Assembly (NCBI GenBank): GCA_018873245.2
Contig: JAEMBT020000001.1
Coordinates: 19,284,220 to 19,348,219, forward strand
Reading direction: 5' to 3'
Length of the DNA stretch: 64,000 nucleotides
DNA from: Archegozetes longisetosus
Taxonomy: Eukaryota; Arthropoda; Arachnida; Sarcoptiformes; Trhypochthoniidae
This document shows positions 21,901 through 33,700 of this stretch, one piece after another (the first letter of the stretch is position 1; every line of letters begins with the position of its first letter). The position numbers and the translations under genes are program-made. The notes under the pieces are model-generated. The model did no database searches and was not told where the DNA came from. It worked only from the letters and a program-made list of their open reading frames with translations.

Positions 21901-24900
21901 AAATTATGAGTTTCGACAAGATTATGCTGTCAAGTAATTGCTTTAGCAAAACAACATCGTTCATATGTCTCTTATTCAGTCAAAGAACTAATCTATTAGT
22001 TTTATTAAGCTGCTTACTTGAAAATAATTGATATATGTGTTTTATTAACCACCTAATTGCTTTAAAAAGAAGTTTATTGCTAATAAGTTATTAGTAGTTA
22101 GTAGTAGTTTTTGTTGGGCTTATGATCAATGGATTTATAGTGATTACTAATAAAATATTCTTTCAAAGTTTTCGTTTAAATGTATTTCAAGTGAACTACT
22201 TGACGGAACTAGCAAAAACAGACTAATCTTTTGAGGATTTTACGCTTAAAATAGAGTTACTTCTGCTTCAATTTTAACCAATCCAATAGGGATTGCATAT
22301 GTTTTTTGCTGATAATCCATGACATCACTTTTTAATCTATTTATATGATTTGAATCTATAATTGTAAAGAGAATCTACCCATTAATTTAACATATTTCTT
22401 ACTATAAATTAGCCTCAATTTTCCTCATTTATCTATGTTGTCAAATAACTAATGATTTTATAGAAGTATTATTTTTTATACTTAAAGAAAGTTTGGCATA
22501 AATATTGTTTAGCACAAAGAGATATAGGAGAAGAGGGAGGATAAACGAGAAATATTTTCATCAAATGTTTTTTATGCTTCTATTGGGAAACGAGAGGAAA
22601 GCTAAGTGGATGACCGCTATATAAGCAATATATATTATGACATTTGTGTATTGTATAACAATTTTATGTCAATGCATACAACCATTTGACTGATGTTTAT
22701 ATCGGTTTTATGACAGCTTTGCAATTATTTTCGCAGTTCTAATAATTTGGGATAAAACAACTTTTTGTCAACTATACTCGATAGTTTGGCGAGTGAGGAG
22801 CAATTTCATTATGCAAACTATTCAATAATTAGATTTTGTGACGGAAACAATGGTTCAAATGCTAAGTATTTATGGCTTTCATCTGCCTCATTATTATTGC
22901 AGTATTATTTAATTACCTTTGAAACCTGAGTGTTTTCGTTGCTCATTTCATTCATATATTCAGCATTAAAATCGATCAAAATCTTACGAACAAAGATAAA
23001 AATAGAAAGTCAAGTTGAATTCAAGTAGGACTTTGCACAGAGAGATATGAAATGCTTCGATAATTCTGGTATTTCAATGAATGGATGGTTTTAATTGAGA
23101 TGTTCTTACATTGAAAGAGTTGTGGAAAAGAAAATCTATTAGAAAAGAGAATTTATCTGATAGAAATATTTACATATTCTTCAAATTTATATAAAATGCA
23201 ATTTTGTTTCAAATTCACAGAAGTATCTATTTTTGAACAACAATCGTTGCGGTTTGTCGTTTATATGAATGGCTGTTGCAGTCTATTCAAAAATCTAGAT
23301 CAATCATCTCAATATCGAAAATTGCAAATTATTAGGACTATTGATTCAAAAATCTAAAAGTAGCTGAAGTCGCTCTTTAGCTAGAGTCAAATGAGCAAAA
23401 ATAATATTGTAGTAGTATTACAATAATCCTCTGATTATGTTAAATTCTCGTTATGAATATATAATGAAAGGTAGAATTTCAATAATTATTTCCAAAATTA
23501 GTTCCTTGCGTAAGCTTAATCCTACAACTCCTAAGAGATTCTAATTAATGATGAATTAGTTGAAGGAGTCGAAAAGAAACAGGAAATAAAAAGGATATGC
23601 CTTTGAGAACGTAATATAATGAAAAGAAATTCATTTGAAAAAATATCTAACTAATTGAACATACAAAACGAAAAAGGAATTATTAATTTTAAATCATCTA
23701 ACTTCATTATGCTGGATTAGCGTAAAGGATTAGTTGCTATCGAGCAGAAACAATCTTTGTCTAGGTAACTTTCTTTTATCTCTTATAAGTTTGAAATTGA
23801 CTCTTTTCAACTTTTTTGTATTCTAATGAGGCAAACTCATTTTTCGAAAAAAATCCTAAAGTTTAGCTCGTGACAGGAATCTTCAATAGATATCGATATT
23901 ATTTGAAATTCTAAGAAAAAACAATTTTAGCTATTTGAACCTATACTGCGAATTACGGAATAAATTTTTGTAGAATTTATATCAAATGAATGAACAAAAA
24001 TTTATCATTTATATGAGAACATTTGGCTCTCAAAATAACGTTCTGTTGAGCTGCAATAATGTGACTGAAATATAGATAAGCGACACAAAATTATTCTTTC
24101 CTATTATTTAATATATCATCTATTGATTTGTTCAGTTCAACAAACATTTATGACTTAAACTAAATTATAACTAAATACAAAATATCCTTCAAGTATTGAA
24201 CTTTCAGAGAGGATATTTCTCAGCGATTCTGCAAATTTTGTTTTCAAATTGTTCAGATAAGAATAAGGTTTTAAATAAAAAATCAATACATGCATATAAG
24301 GTATTTTATGAGAAAGTAGAAAATATTAAAAATTATTTCAAAAAGATATTCTATCATAAACTTTGTTGAGATTTTCATTTGAAAATGCCTCTAAGAACGA
24401 ATCAGTGGAGCAGAAGACTTGACTTGAAGAAATACTTGTTCAAAACAAGTTCTAAATGTATAGAAATCAATACTTTGGAGTTCTATATCAGTTTCCTGAC
24501 AAAAAACATATGATCCAAATGCTAGTTTTCTATTTTCAGCTAATATCTAGATATCAAACAATTGATAAGAAGTTATCTTTGAAGAAAAATGAGATATAGT
24601 TTAAAGTTCGGAGGTTTGTGATAAAAATGATTTATTCTCTTTAATTGATTCTCCTTCAAATAGAAAGCATATCTGGTTTTCTATTTTTCAATTTTCATTC
24701 TTCGGATGCCAGTAGAATTCTAACGGAATTTAATTGGAAAGAAATTTCAGAAATGTCGCATTTTCCCAAATAATTAGGTGTCCATTGAGGCAGAGATGAA
24801 GAAAAATGAGAGCTTTTTAATGGAATTTGTAGGCAATCGTACAACAGAAGGTTGTGATCAGAAAAGTTGAGCAGTTGGTGAAGGAAAAATAGAAAAATAA

Positions 24901-25399
24901 TAGAAGTGAGACAGAGATAAATTGAAGAAAGAAAGCAAACTAGATATGTATTTAATGTATAAAAAGTAAATATCACATATAAATAGAGAACTTGTCATTT
25001 ATTTGATTGCTTCTATTAACATATGATCAAATTATACACAAATGTCTTCTTTCATAATACAGTAATGAATAACTAGAAAATAAGATGCTTTTTGTAAATA
25101 ATTTCGTTTTTAATTAGATGAGAATGTATTACAATAGAAATATAAACGAGTCATAAGTATTATAGATAATCTGACATAAATATACAACATATAAACATAA
25201 TTACATACGAGTATATTGAAAACATTTATGTAATAGGTTTAATACCTATAACCAAAGTACAAAATTATGTCCAACACTCAACCAGTTATTTGACACCTCA
25301 TTCTTCCTCTCCTCTCATCTCTAACATCATTAGCAAATATATTATCGTATATGTCATTATCTTCACTTATGAAAACTTGATATCATATTTTACTTAATT

Positions 25400-25476
25400 C
25401 ATTGGAGCCATTCATTGCATTGGAGCCATTCATTGGAGCCATTCATTGGAGCCATTCATTGGAGCCATTCATTGCG
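25400..25476. repeat. 13-bp minisatellite
   Basis: About five to six near-perfect copies of ATTGGAGCCATTC in direct array, with one short interruption (ATTGC) after the first copy. The near-identity of copies indicates recent expansion. Confidence 0.9.
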
Positions 25477-25964
25477 TTTTGTCTTTGGGTTCATGACAAA
25501 AATGAATATATGTTTCTAATCATCAATCGTTATCAAACTTGAACATCAGTCAATTTTCACGTTTTGGTCTAATTATTTCAGTTAAAAAGTTATTTTCAGC
25601 ACAATTTTCGGGCTATTAATGAAAACAACAACATTTAGCAGAGGTTTATTTTTTGCTTTTATTATAGACTCAATTATTTAATATTGAAGTTATGCAAACA
25701 TAAAATGTATTTCTCATGAGAGAGATAGTAAGTGAACAAGAATCTTCTTATCAGCTCAATCATCGAAAGATTAGATCATTTGATAGATAATCGATAGAAC
25801 TGAGAAATATATCACATAATGACCTGAAGAGATCATAAGTTATTGTATAACCAAAAATATAGGTTTGATTTTTGCCGTATTGTCGTAAGGCTTATTGATT
25901 TTGTTCTCAGTTTTGAAACAATTGAATTTATATTAAAGTTCAGTTTCGATAAACCTAATTTCAG

Positions 25965-26086
25965 GTGGTGTCACATCTCCATCAATGCAAGTCGAAGCAC
26001 CGCCACCAACAAAACCAGTAGATGTGCCTCCGAACGTTGTCGTTCCTGTGGTTGTTGTCGTTGTCTTAATATTTATGTATAGAAAA
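25965..26086 (+). CDS. Possible coding exon with a transmembrane segment
   Basis: Bounded by a good acceptor (TTTCAG before 25965) and a plausible donor (GTAAAT after 26086). The frame without stops reads SPSMQVEAPPPTKPVDVPPN, then a run of valines and LIFMYRK. Proline-rich ectodomain, membrane span and basic stop-transfer residues resemble the juxtamembrane exon of a type I receptor. Against this, the hydrophobic run comes partly from a GTT-rich low-complexity stretch, and no partner exon was found. The receptor family is not recognised. Confidence 0.3.
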
Positions 26087-26263
26087 GTAAATATATCAGA
26101 ATATGACTTACAGAAATGACTTGTTTTCACTATAATATGTTTTAGAAATATATATCAATATGCGTCATATTATACGCAAAAATAAAGAGAAAATTGTCAG
26201 GAATGCACTTAAAAGATAAAAGTTATTGCCTTTCTTAAGGTTTGGTACTGATTTGACTGCATT

Positions 26264-26282
26264 TAGAAGAAGAAGAAGAAGT
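26264..26282. repeat. (AGA)6 microsatellite
   Basis: Six AGA/GAA units in a row. Simple repeat. Confidence 0.75.
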
Positions 26283-26414
26283 TTATCTCAAACTCATTTA
26301 TAAAACAAAAGTGTTGAGTAATAAATAATTTAGGACAATAAAAGGAGTACTTATCCAGAATTTAGTCGAACAGATAAAAGTAATTGAATAGAAATAACTA
26401 TAATATAAAGAACG

Positions 26415-26756
26415 TTAGTATTTTACCCAATTTTTTCTAGTGCCACTGAAATAATAAGGAGGAGAAGGATGTTGTGATTTACTATGAGATTTCATGAGAA
26501 CGTATCTCATCACTATAAATGCCACGGCCAGGATATACAACAGAAGTACTACTCCGATGTAGATCAAAGCATTTGTGGCTGAGTTGGCGTGAGAGTCAAG
26601 TATCGACTGATGACTTGCATTTCCTTCTAATAGTTGATGTCCAAATTGGTTTATGTTGGGCTTCGCCAGAGACTGGCTGTTTCCATTACCGGTCGAGGAT
26701 CCGTTAAGTATAGTTTTGGTACAATTACTGCGTATTGAGTTCAGTATTGTATCCAT
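26415..26756 (-). CDS. Possible small single-pass membrane protein
   Basis: From the ATG at 26756 the frame gives 113 aa. The first 60 residues are polar with three N-glycosylation sequons (N11 NCT, N18 NGS, N46 NAS). A strong membrane span follows (about residues 63-88, LIYIGVVLLLYILAVAFIVM), then the basic motif MKSHSKSQH and a short tail ending NWVKY. Layout (glycosylated N-terminus outside, one span, short basic cytoplasmic tail) is like KCNE-type channel subunits, but I claim only the layout. An AG acceptor (TTGCTTAG) lies just upstream of the ATG, so a 5' exon may exist. A possible donor near the end (TTGG followed by GTAAAA) could also extend it. Base composition is more balanced than the flanks, which favours coding. 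Confidence 0.4.
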   Translation of the reverse strand: MDTILNSIRSNCTKTILNGSSTGNGNSQSLAKPNINQFGHQLLEGNASHQSILDSHANSATNALIYIGVVLLLYILAVAFIVMRYVLMKSHSKSQHPSPPYYFSGTRKNWVKY

Positions 26757-27027
26757 TGAATCATCTCTAAGCAAAATTAAGTAATTTACACTCTCAATTA
26801 GTTTCTAAGTTTAAACTGAAAATCTTTTCGATCATGCAATTAAGATATTGTCATTTTATCTGTTAAACAAGAGATGAAAGCAGAGATTATAACAATAATG
26901 ATTGAAAATCTAATTATATTTTGGACTAAATGCTAAATTTGTATTAAAAGTGAACGTCAAATTTTAAGATTAAATAGCTATTGGTTTAGTTATTGCGAAA
27001 GGAACGGATTTCTTAGATTGAGTTATA

Positions 27028-27511
27028 CAGTCTGTCTTTTTATCTTCTAAACTCAAATATTAAGTACAATTTTTCTTTAAAATTACGCATTGATCAGATG
27101 CACTTATGAATAAAGTTTGAAATAAATGTTTGGAAACATTATTTCTTAATCATTATGTTTTGTTTAAAACACACTTTTAGTGTCCGAAATGGTGTTTACA
27201 ATAATGTATTTTACAATACACTAAATTCGAAAAATAACTCCTCAAACTTTATTAAAAGTTTCAGACAATATGATTAAAAGAGTTAGACTTTGTTTAGAAA
27301 ATAACGGACAACACTTTCAACACATGTTATAAAGTACCGAATTGCTATTTCTAAACACTAATTCTATTACATTCGAATTGATTATTAAAATTTTGTTCCA
27401 AAGTATCAAATTTTGAATGGATCAGTCATTTATTTGACATCTGATTAAAATATTCGAATATAAAACGCTTTAACTGCTTGATCTGAGTTTAGAAGATAAA
27501 AGGACAGACTG
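27028..27511. mobile_element. Tc1/mariner-type MITE
   Basis: Terminal inverted repeats of about 33 bp begin CAGTCTGTC and run through TTTTATCTTCTAAACTCA, with two or so mismatches between ends (27028-27060 against 27480-27511). The element is flanked by TA on both sides. The 484-bp interior is AT-rich with no transposase frame. The TA target and CAGT-type ends fit the Tc1/mariner superfamily. Confidence 0.75.
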
Positions 27512-29990
27512 TATAAGATTATTACATAAAGGTTACGGAATGCTTTGTCTATTATGCACATGAGCCAAATATTCGAATATCTAATATCTGTGACAACATT
27601 CATCTCCTTAACTGTCAGGCAAATAACGCATTAGTAAAATGTCAGCTGTTATTAATCGGTTATATTTAGAGCTTTGACGGCAATTGGTTCAAAGTTTTAG
27701 TCAAATAGTACAAAAACATAAAAAACAATTTAGTACCACTTTATTTGAAGTGAAAGCATCTATTTATGGTCAAGTATTGAACTTTGAATAGCTGTTAATT
27801 TCAAAATTCAATAGCTAGAAATTGTGTCAATACAATTTTTCACTTTTCTGATATGTTGCTTTCAAAAGGAATTTATTTGACGAAAAAATTCATTTTTCAC
27901 GAATGTTAACAAATCGTTTGAAGTGCTATTTATAATTGTGTCCAGAATGGACACTTTTCTGCTTATTATTAATGCTCAGCCGAACTTTACAATAGAATAC
28001 ATTTGGAAAGAGAGACTTAAATGTTTACGATATAACGACTGTGTGTTGGATGAAAAGATTAACAGACACAAAGTTAGTCGATATCACGCTATGCAGTCCG
28101 AAATAAGGTTTATAGTTATACAAATGTATTGTTGAATATCTAATCATTAGCTCAGTTTCTATTTTGACTGTATCAGTAAAAGGAGAACTTGTTTGAAGCT
28201 AACGTTTTCGGGTTTGTCAGACTTTCATATATATAACAAATTAGAACTTCTTAATTAAGGCAATTTTCCCTAAAAGACTCTTCAAATCTTATCCTTAGAT
28301 TTGACAGACACTTAAATCATGTATTTTCTTTCGCAACTTCTTTCTCAATTATTTCTGAAACTAGACTTCACGGATCTCTTTCAAGACATCAACAGATCAG
28401 ACAATTATATTTTGGCAATAAAGCTGATCTCAAATTCATTATCCGCAAGAAGTTCTAGTGGTCAGAAGACTTATTTTAAGACTATTGAGAACTCGTTCAA
28501 ATAACACTCGAACTACTTTCGGAGATATAAGTAATCTTTGATTCGATTCTGTATTCTGTAGTTCTAGTAAACAGTGCAAAAATTCACTGAACTTATGAAA
28601 TTATGGTCAATTTGGAGACATGAGACAATATTAAAGACATGTGCAGGCTATTGGTATAATGTCCAAAGGGTTCGTTCATCTCTATATTAATACATTGATA
28701 GTTATATATTGAGTTGCTTAGAGACAGAGAATATCACTTTTTATGGCACTCACGGATCAAAACTTCAATACTTTTCTAATCTTTTTCAGATTGATTGGAA
28801 CACATTGAAGTTAATTTTTGAAAAAAAATTTCAACAGTTTGATTCATTCTGAAAATAGATGAAATTGAGGAAAATGATTTGATTCAATCTTGATTAGCTG
28901 CTTTATCATATTGGGAGAATCAAAATTATCTACCCATTTGAAGGCAGACGTGTGTATTACAAACTCACTGATTTTTCAGATTCACTAAATTTTAGATACA
29001 AGTTAACATTAGATTTAAAGCAGATTCAAAAAAAACAATCAGATTATTATTAACAATTCTGTTAATTAAGGTATTATCAGACAAAAATGATTTAGAGTGG
29101 ATTCAACTTATTTTTAAACGAATTAGCTCTTACAACATATTTCAAATTCGGGGCTTCAAATCATAGGTTTAGTTCTATATTCCGGGTGAGTAGATATCTC
29201 TGAATTTGATTGTAAAGTGCATTTGATTAAGTGCTGGAAAATTGAAGCTTAGCCCACATTTAAGAGCGCTATTTAATAATACTGAACAGATGGTTCTCAA
29301 AAAAATTTTAGTATCATTGTTAAAATAAACTTATGATATAAGTACACTTGGAGCTCTTAAAATCTCATTCTTACAAAAACAGTTTATTTTCAAAATGCGT
29401 CTGTTTGTTTTGGTAATAACGCTTTCGCAATATATCATTCGTGAACCTGCACAGTATTCTTGTGATTAAATCAGTTTATAATTTATTAGTAAAATCGTAT
29501 AAACTGTGTTTTCAAAAGTTACTGCCAATAATTCATGAAAGTCATAGATATAAGATTTAGAATACAAGATAAGAGAAAACAAAATATGAGCTCTGCTAAT
29601 ATAGATCAATAGTGTTTGCATTGAAAAGGCTTCAAATTTGTGGAATTTGTTTTTTGTTTGAATCCTATAATTGAAGAGAAACCTGGTCCTAGTCATCGTT
29701 AATAATGCCTACTAGTAAAATGTTATCTATAGGTGCACACGAGATTAATCAAAATTTAGTTTCTAACATCTAACGTACTTTTAATCATTAGTTAAGATCG
29801 GAGGAAACTATATGCCTGGAAAAGTGTTGCATTTATTTATTATTAAAGAACTTGAAAAATTTCGCTCTGCTTTTATTTTAACAAAACTTTAATAATTAAT
29901 ATTTGAAACTCAAATTACTTAGAAAAACATGAGACATTTTCGATATCAGATGAATTTTCAAAACTGCACAAATATTACGACATCGAAAAC

Positions 29991-30165
29991 TTATTCAACG
30001 GTAATTATATAATATTGATTCACATGATGTGCCTGTTGGGAGTCATGAGAAGATCTCGAGTGGCTTTTCGTGATCAAATGCAAACATAAGACAGTTAGAA
30101 GGAAAGCTGAAAGAGTAGTTGTGCCAAAACACAGCGTGTAAACGACACTTTTAATGTCAGATTCT
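29991..30165 (-). CDS. Possible coding exon, membrane segment with KSHSRS motif
   Basis: Starts after an AG acceptor (AAATGTAG) and runs without stops to a TAA at 29991. It reads ESDIKSVVYTLCFG, a membrane span, then LITKSHSRSSHDSQQ and ends YYIITVE. The basic motif directly after the span (KSHSRSSH) parallels KSHSKSQH in the candidate protein 3.2 kb away on the same strand, suggesting two related genes or exons. No ATG is in frame at its start, so an upstream exon is needed. Family unknown. Confidence 0.3.
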
Positions 30166-30519
30166 CTACATTTGCGTTGCAATAGGATAAATAGTATTCG
30201 GCTATAAATAAGTTATCAAAAAAGGAATCATCTATCAATAAAATCTGCTTAAAGTATGCTTAGTTACTCAACTAATAAGTTTCTCATAAGACCTATCAAT
30301 CCAATTGACTTTATGTAAGTTAAGGATTAAAGGTTTAGAGGCTAAAGAGAGTCGACAATCGGATTTTCTACGTAAACTATAGCTTCAAATTTTCATACTC
30401 TGGTCCAAGTCTTTCAAATCTAATGACGAACAGTTTCCCAAAAAGAAATATTTATACCTTTATTCAAAACCAAGCTGCTTTCAAATCTTATTTGAGTCGT
30501 TGCACGTTGATCTGTTCAC

Positions 30520-30703
30520 CGCTGCCGTAGCTAGGTTTATGGTCTGGGGAGGGATTGACTTGAAGCCTGAAATGAAGTGCTCAAATGAAATAAGTAATCG
30601 ATTGATGCACCAAATACAGTTTGAAGTTTCTTTGGTATTTTTTCAGTATAGGTCTACACTTTAGTTGAAAAACCTCTGGGGTTGCGACCCTTCCCCGACT
30701 GTA
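30520..30703. mobile_element. Diverged hAT relic related to the 17.5-kb element
   Basis: The left end reads CGCTGCCGTAGCTAGG followed by GGTCTGGGGAG, matching the right end (complement) of the element at 17530-18142. The right end has TTGAAAAACCTCTGGGG, matching the complement of that element's left end. Flanking 8-mers CTGTTCAC (30512-30519) and CTATTCAC (30704-30711) match at seven of eight. At 184 bp nothing of the transposase remains. Confidence 0.75.
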
Positions 30704-33700
30704 CTATTCACTAGTCAATTAACGAGATTTTGGTCGACAAATTGCAAAATTCGATTGACGTGTCGAGAATTGAAACTTTGAAATAACAATTTCCTTCTTG
30801 AGGATGTTAGATTGCTTAACAAAAAGGTGTACCTTTACTGTAAGAACTGGAGAACCTACTTATATAGCTTATAATGGACTTTAATCATGTCATTTGATCA
30901 AATCCTTTTCTGTTAAATAAGTAAATGTCTATTTGATGAACTAATGCTCAATAGAATAGCGATAATCAATAGACGCAACAGATAGATCCGATTTCATTCT
31001 GACTAATTCTAAGAGATCATTATCTTGTCTTCATTTTGTCTATTTCTGTGTATCTAATCTATCCTTGCACAACTAATCTCTGCAAAACTTACCTATAACA
31101 AAGCTAACTGATATTAATCAACAGATATTTTCTCGGCTCTGAAAATATTTCGAACAGATTTACTTAAAGTCTACAAGAATTGTCTTATCTCAAAGAAATA
31201 TGGCAAATTGAAAATTTGTGAAATATTCTACTATATTCAAACTGAACTGTTCGTTAGTCTCGTTCAAATAGAGTGATGTTTGACTTGGAAAATTCAATAT
31301 TAGTTTAGTTTACTTGAAGGTATCAAGCTCACTCTTGTTCAACGTGATTAGTTAATTTTGACAGAACACCAATTTTAAATATTTGGAAAACCTTTCTTGC
31401 TCTTACTCGAAGTCTGTTTGAGTGTATCACTAAATACAAGTATGATTTGAAGTAAACAAAAAATCAAGCGAATAAATAAAATAGATTTAGTTCGAGCTCG
31501 TATTTGTCACATTTGTATCGTTCATAAGAGAGTATTCAAACTTTGTATCGCATAATGATTTAGATGAGAGACTGTTTTAAAATTGAGGTGTTGTACCAGA
31601 GTTTGTTTATGTTTGTAAGTACTTTTCTACTGCTGTTGCAGTTCAATTATTTTTTCAGTTTAATTTCAACTCTTTTTTACTCAGTAGTGGAAATAGATCT
31701 TAAAATATATGAATTGTTATCCAAAAACTTTCGATCTAGACTAAGATCACCTTTAGAGTTATTAAGATGTTAATTATAAACAAATTAGATTTCAGTTCCT
31801 GTGTTGCATTGGGGTATGAAGAAGTATATTAAAATTTATGGAACAATTCAATGACTTCGGAATCGAGGCCAAGAATCGATAAGCCTTTGAAATATAAAAA
31901 TTGAATATAAATTTTTGATTCTCTCAAGATGTGGCAATACCCACGATCAAGTGAACTCTTGAAAATATCAAATGCAAACAAGTTTGAAATGATCATCAAT
32001 TTTATTATTTCGCTTTTCACTTTTCTTCCAATGATTGCACTAACACTTCAAACATTTATTTATCTCTTACTTTATGTCTTATATAGAGTTTTTGGCCATT
32101 CCATTATTCAAATAAAACTGAATCGTTTATCACGATCGAAAAGTTTGAGAAAAAAATTTGTCTGAAAAATGTACATAAAACCCATGAACAGTAATATGAC
32201 ATATAAGGATTTTCTGTACTTTTTCTGGATTTTGTAAACTTTAAGAAATTATTTGATGTCTTATTTTATGCCCACCGAAAAATGGCAACTTTTCTAGTAG
32301 AAGTATCGTCTTCTTTTTGATCAGGGTTTGTGTGCAAACCTCTTGTGTAAACGAAGATGTGCAAAAACTTATATATTAATTTAATAGCGTCATAGATTAC
32401 AAAAACTATTTTATATATTAGATGACAACGGAAATTCTTTAAATCAAAGTTAGAGAAATACCAAACTAATAAAACTTAATTTAATAATATCTATCTACTC
32501 AACAAAAGCGTTTGAAGTTTTGTTCAAAATGCACACATTGGAAAGGATTTGGAATTATATTTCCTTTTACGATGTTGTTATCAAAAATTTATGAAATACT
32601 GCTTTGAATCAAAAGTAAGTGAATGTCATATCTAAAATAACAGATCTGGACATGAATAAGTGCTGATAATTTTTCAGCTATCACCTAGTCTAGCACTATC
32701 ATTATGAATCAATAAATGACATATGAATTGAATTTTAATTTGCTAACTATTCACTAGAAATCGAGTGTTATCGCAATTCTAAATCAAACTATTCTAATAT
32801 TTGCGGAAATGTTAGTCACTTCAGTAATATATGTTCAAATCTCTAAATATTAGAACTACGTGCTAAAAATACTTGAGCTTTTGATAAAATAATATCACAG
32901 GAGGAATCTACTTTCAGATTTATGTATGAACTAGAAGGTAACTTTTCAAGATATAACTAGCAATATAATGTTAATGTGAGTGATACAAGTTGTTATTATG
33001 GACAGAAATATTAACTAAAATGATTAATTTATAATATTTATTTGAAAATATATTAGACTAAACAATGCTATAAATAGCATAATTGCATAATTCTATAAAT
33101 GATATTTTGCCCAAAGTCAAATTTACGACTAAAACAGCTTTCCCTTTACTTTAAATGCACATGAAATTCTCTCTGGAAACTTCAAAAATGGCACATTCTC
33201 ATTCATATTTATTAGACTAAACTATTTCTGGAATCGTTGAATCAAAAATTGATTCTCTCTCTTGAAAAGTCTATCTAAATACAATGATTTATATGACAAT
33301 GAATATGAAAGTCTCATTTGCTTACAATCTTCAACAATATTCCATTTAATAATAATAAATTATCCATTGATTATATCAAATGAATGTCTATTGAATATAT
33401 CTGTTATATAACATATCTATTTACTACGAAATGACATTTTATATTAAAATGAATTGAATAATAATGTTAGAGTATCTAGAAGAACAATCTGTAATAAGAA
33501 ACTAAAATATAGAATAGAATAGATAATAAAACTATTATCTACTAAAGAATGTGGATCGTAACGTTGTAATTTTATTCCTTACCCATCACATTCTTAAAAT
33601 TGTTTAGCTTATGTCCAAATAATGTATCATTAGCTATCTATCAAATTACTTCAGTGCTTATTTTGTAACAATCTTAAAGTTATTTGAGTATAGGTCCAAT

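Noticed and set aside
24695-24976. 93-codon minus-strand frame
   Set aside because: The hydrophobic half is low-complexity translation of A-rich sequence and no motif is recognisable.
27941-28117. Frame starting MDTFLLIINAQPNF after a CAG, with a possible GT at its end
   Set aside because: Looks mildly exon-like, but no family match, no partner exon and a weak donor.
31929-32165. 78-codon plus-strand frame with hydrophobic stretch and basic tail
   Set aside because: F/L/I-rich frames arise easily from T-rich DNA. No similarity or promoter was seen.
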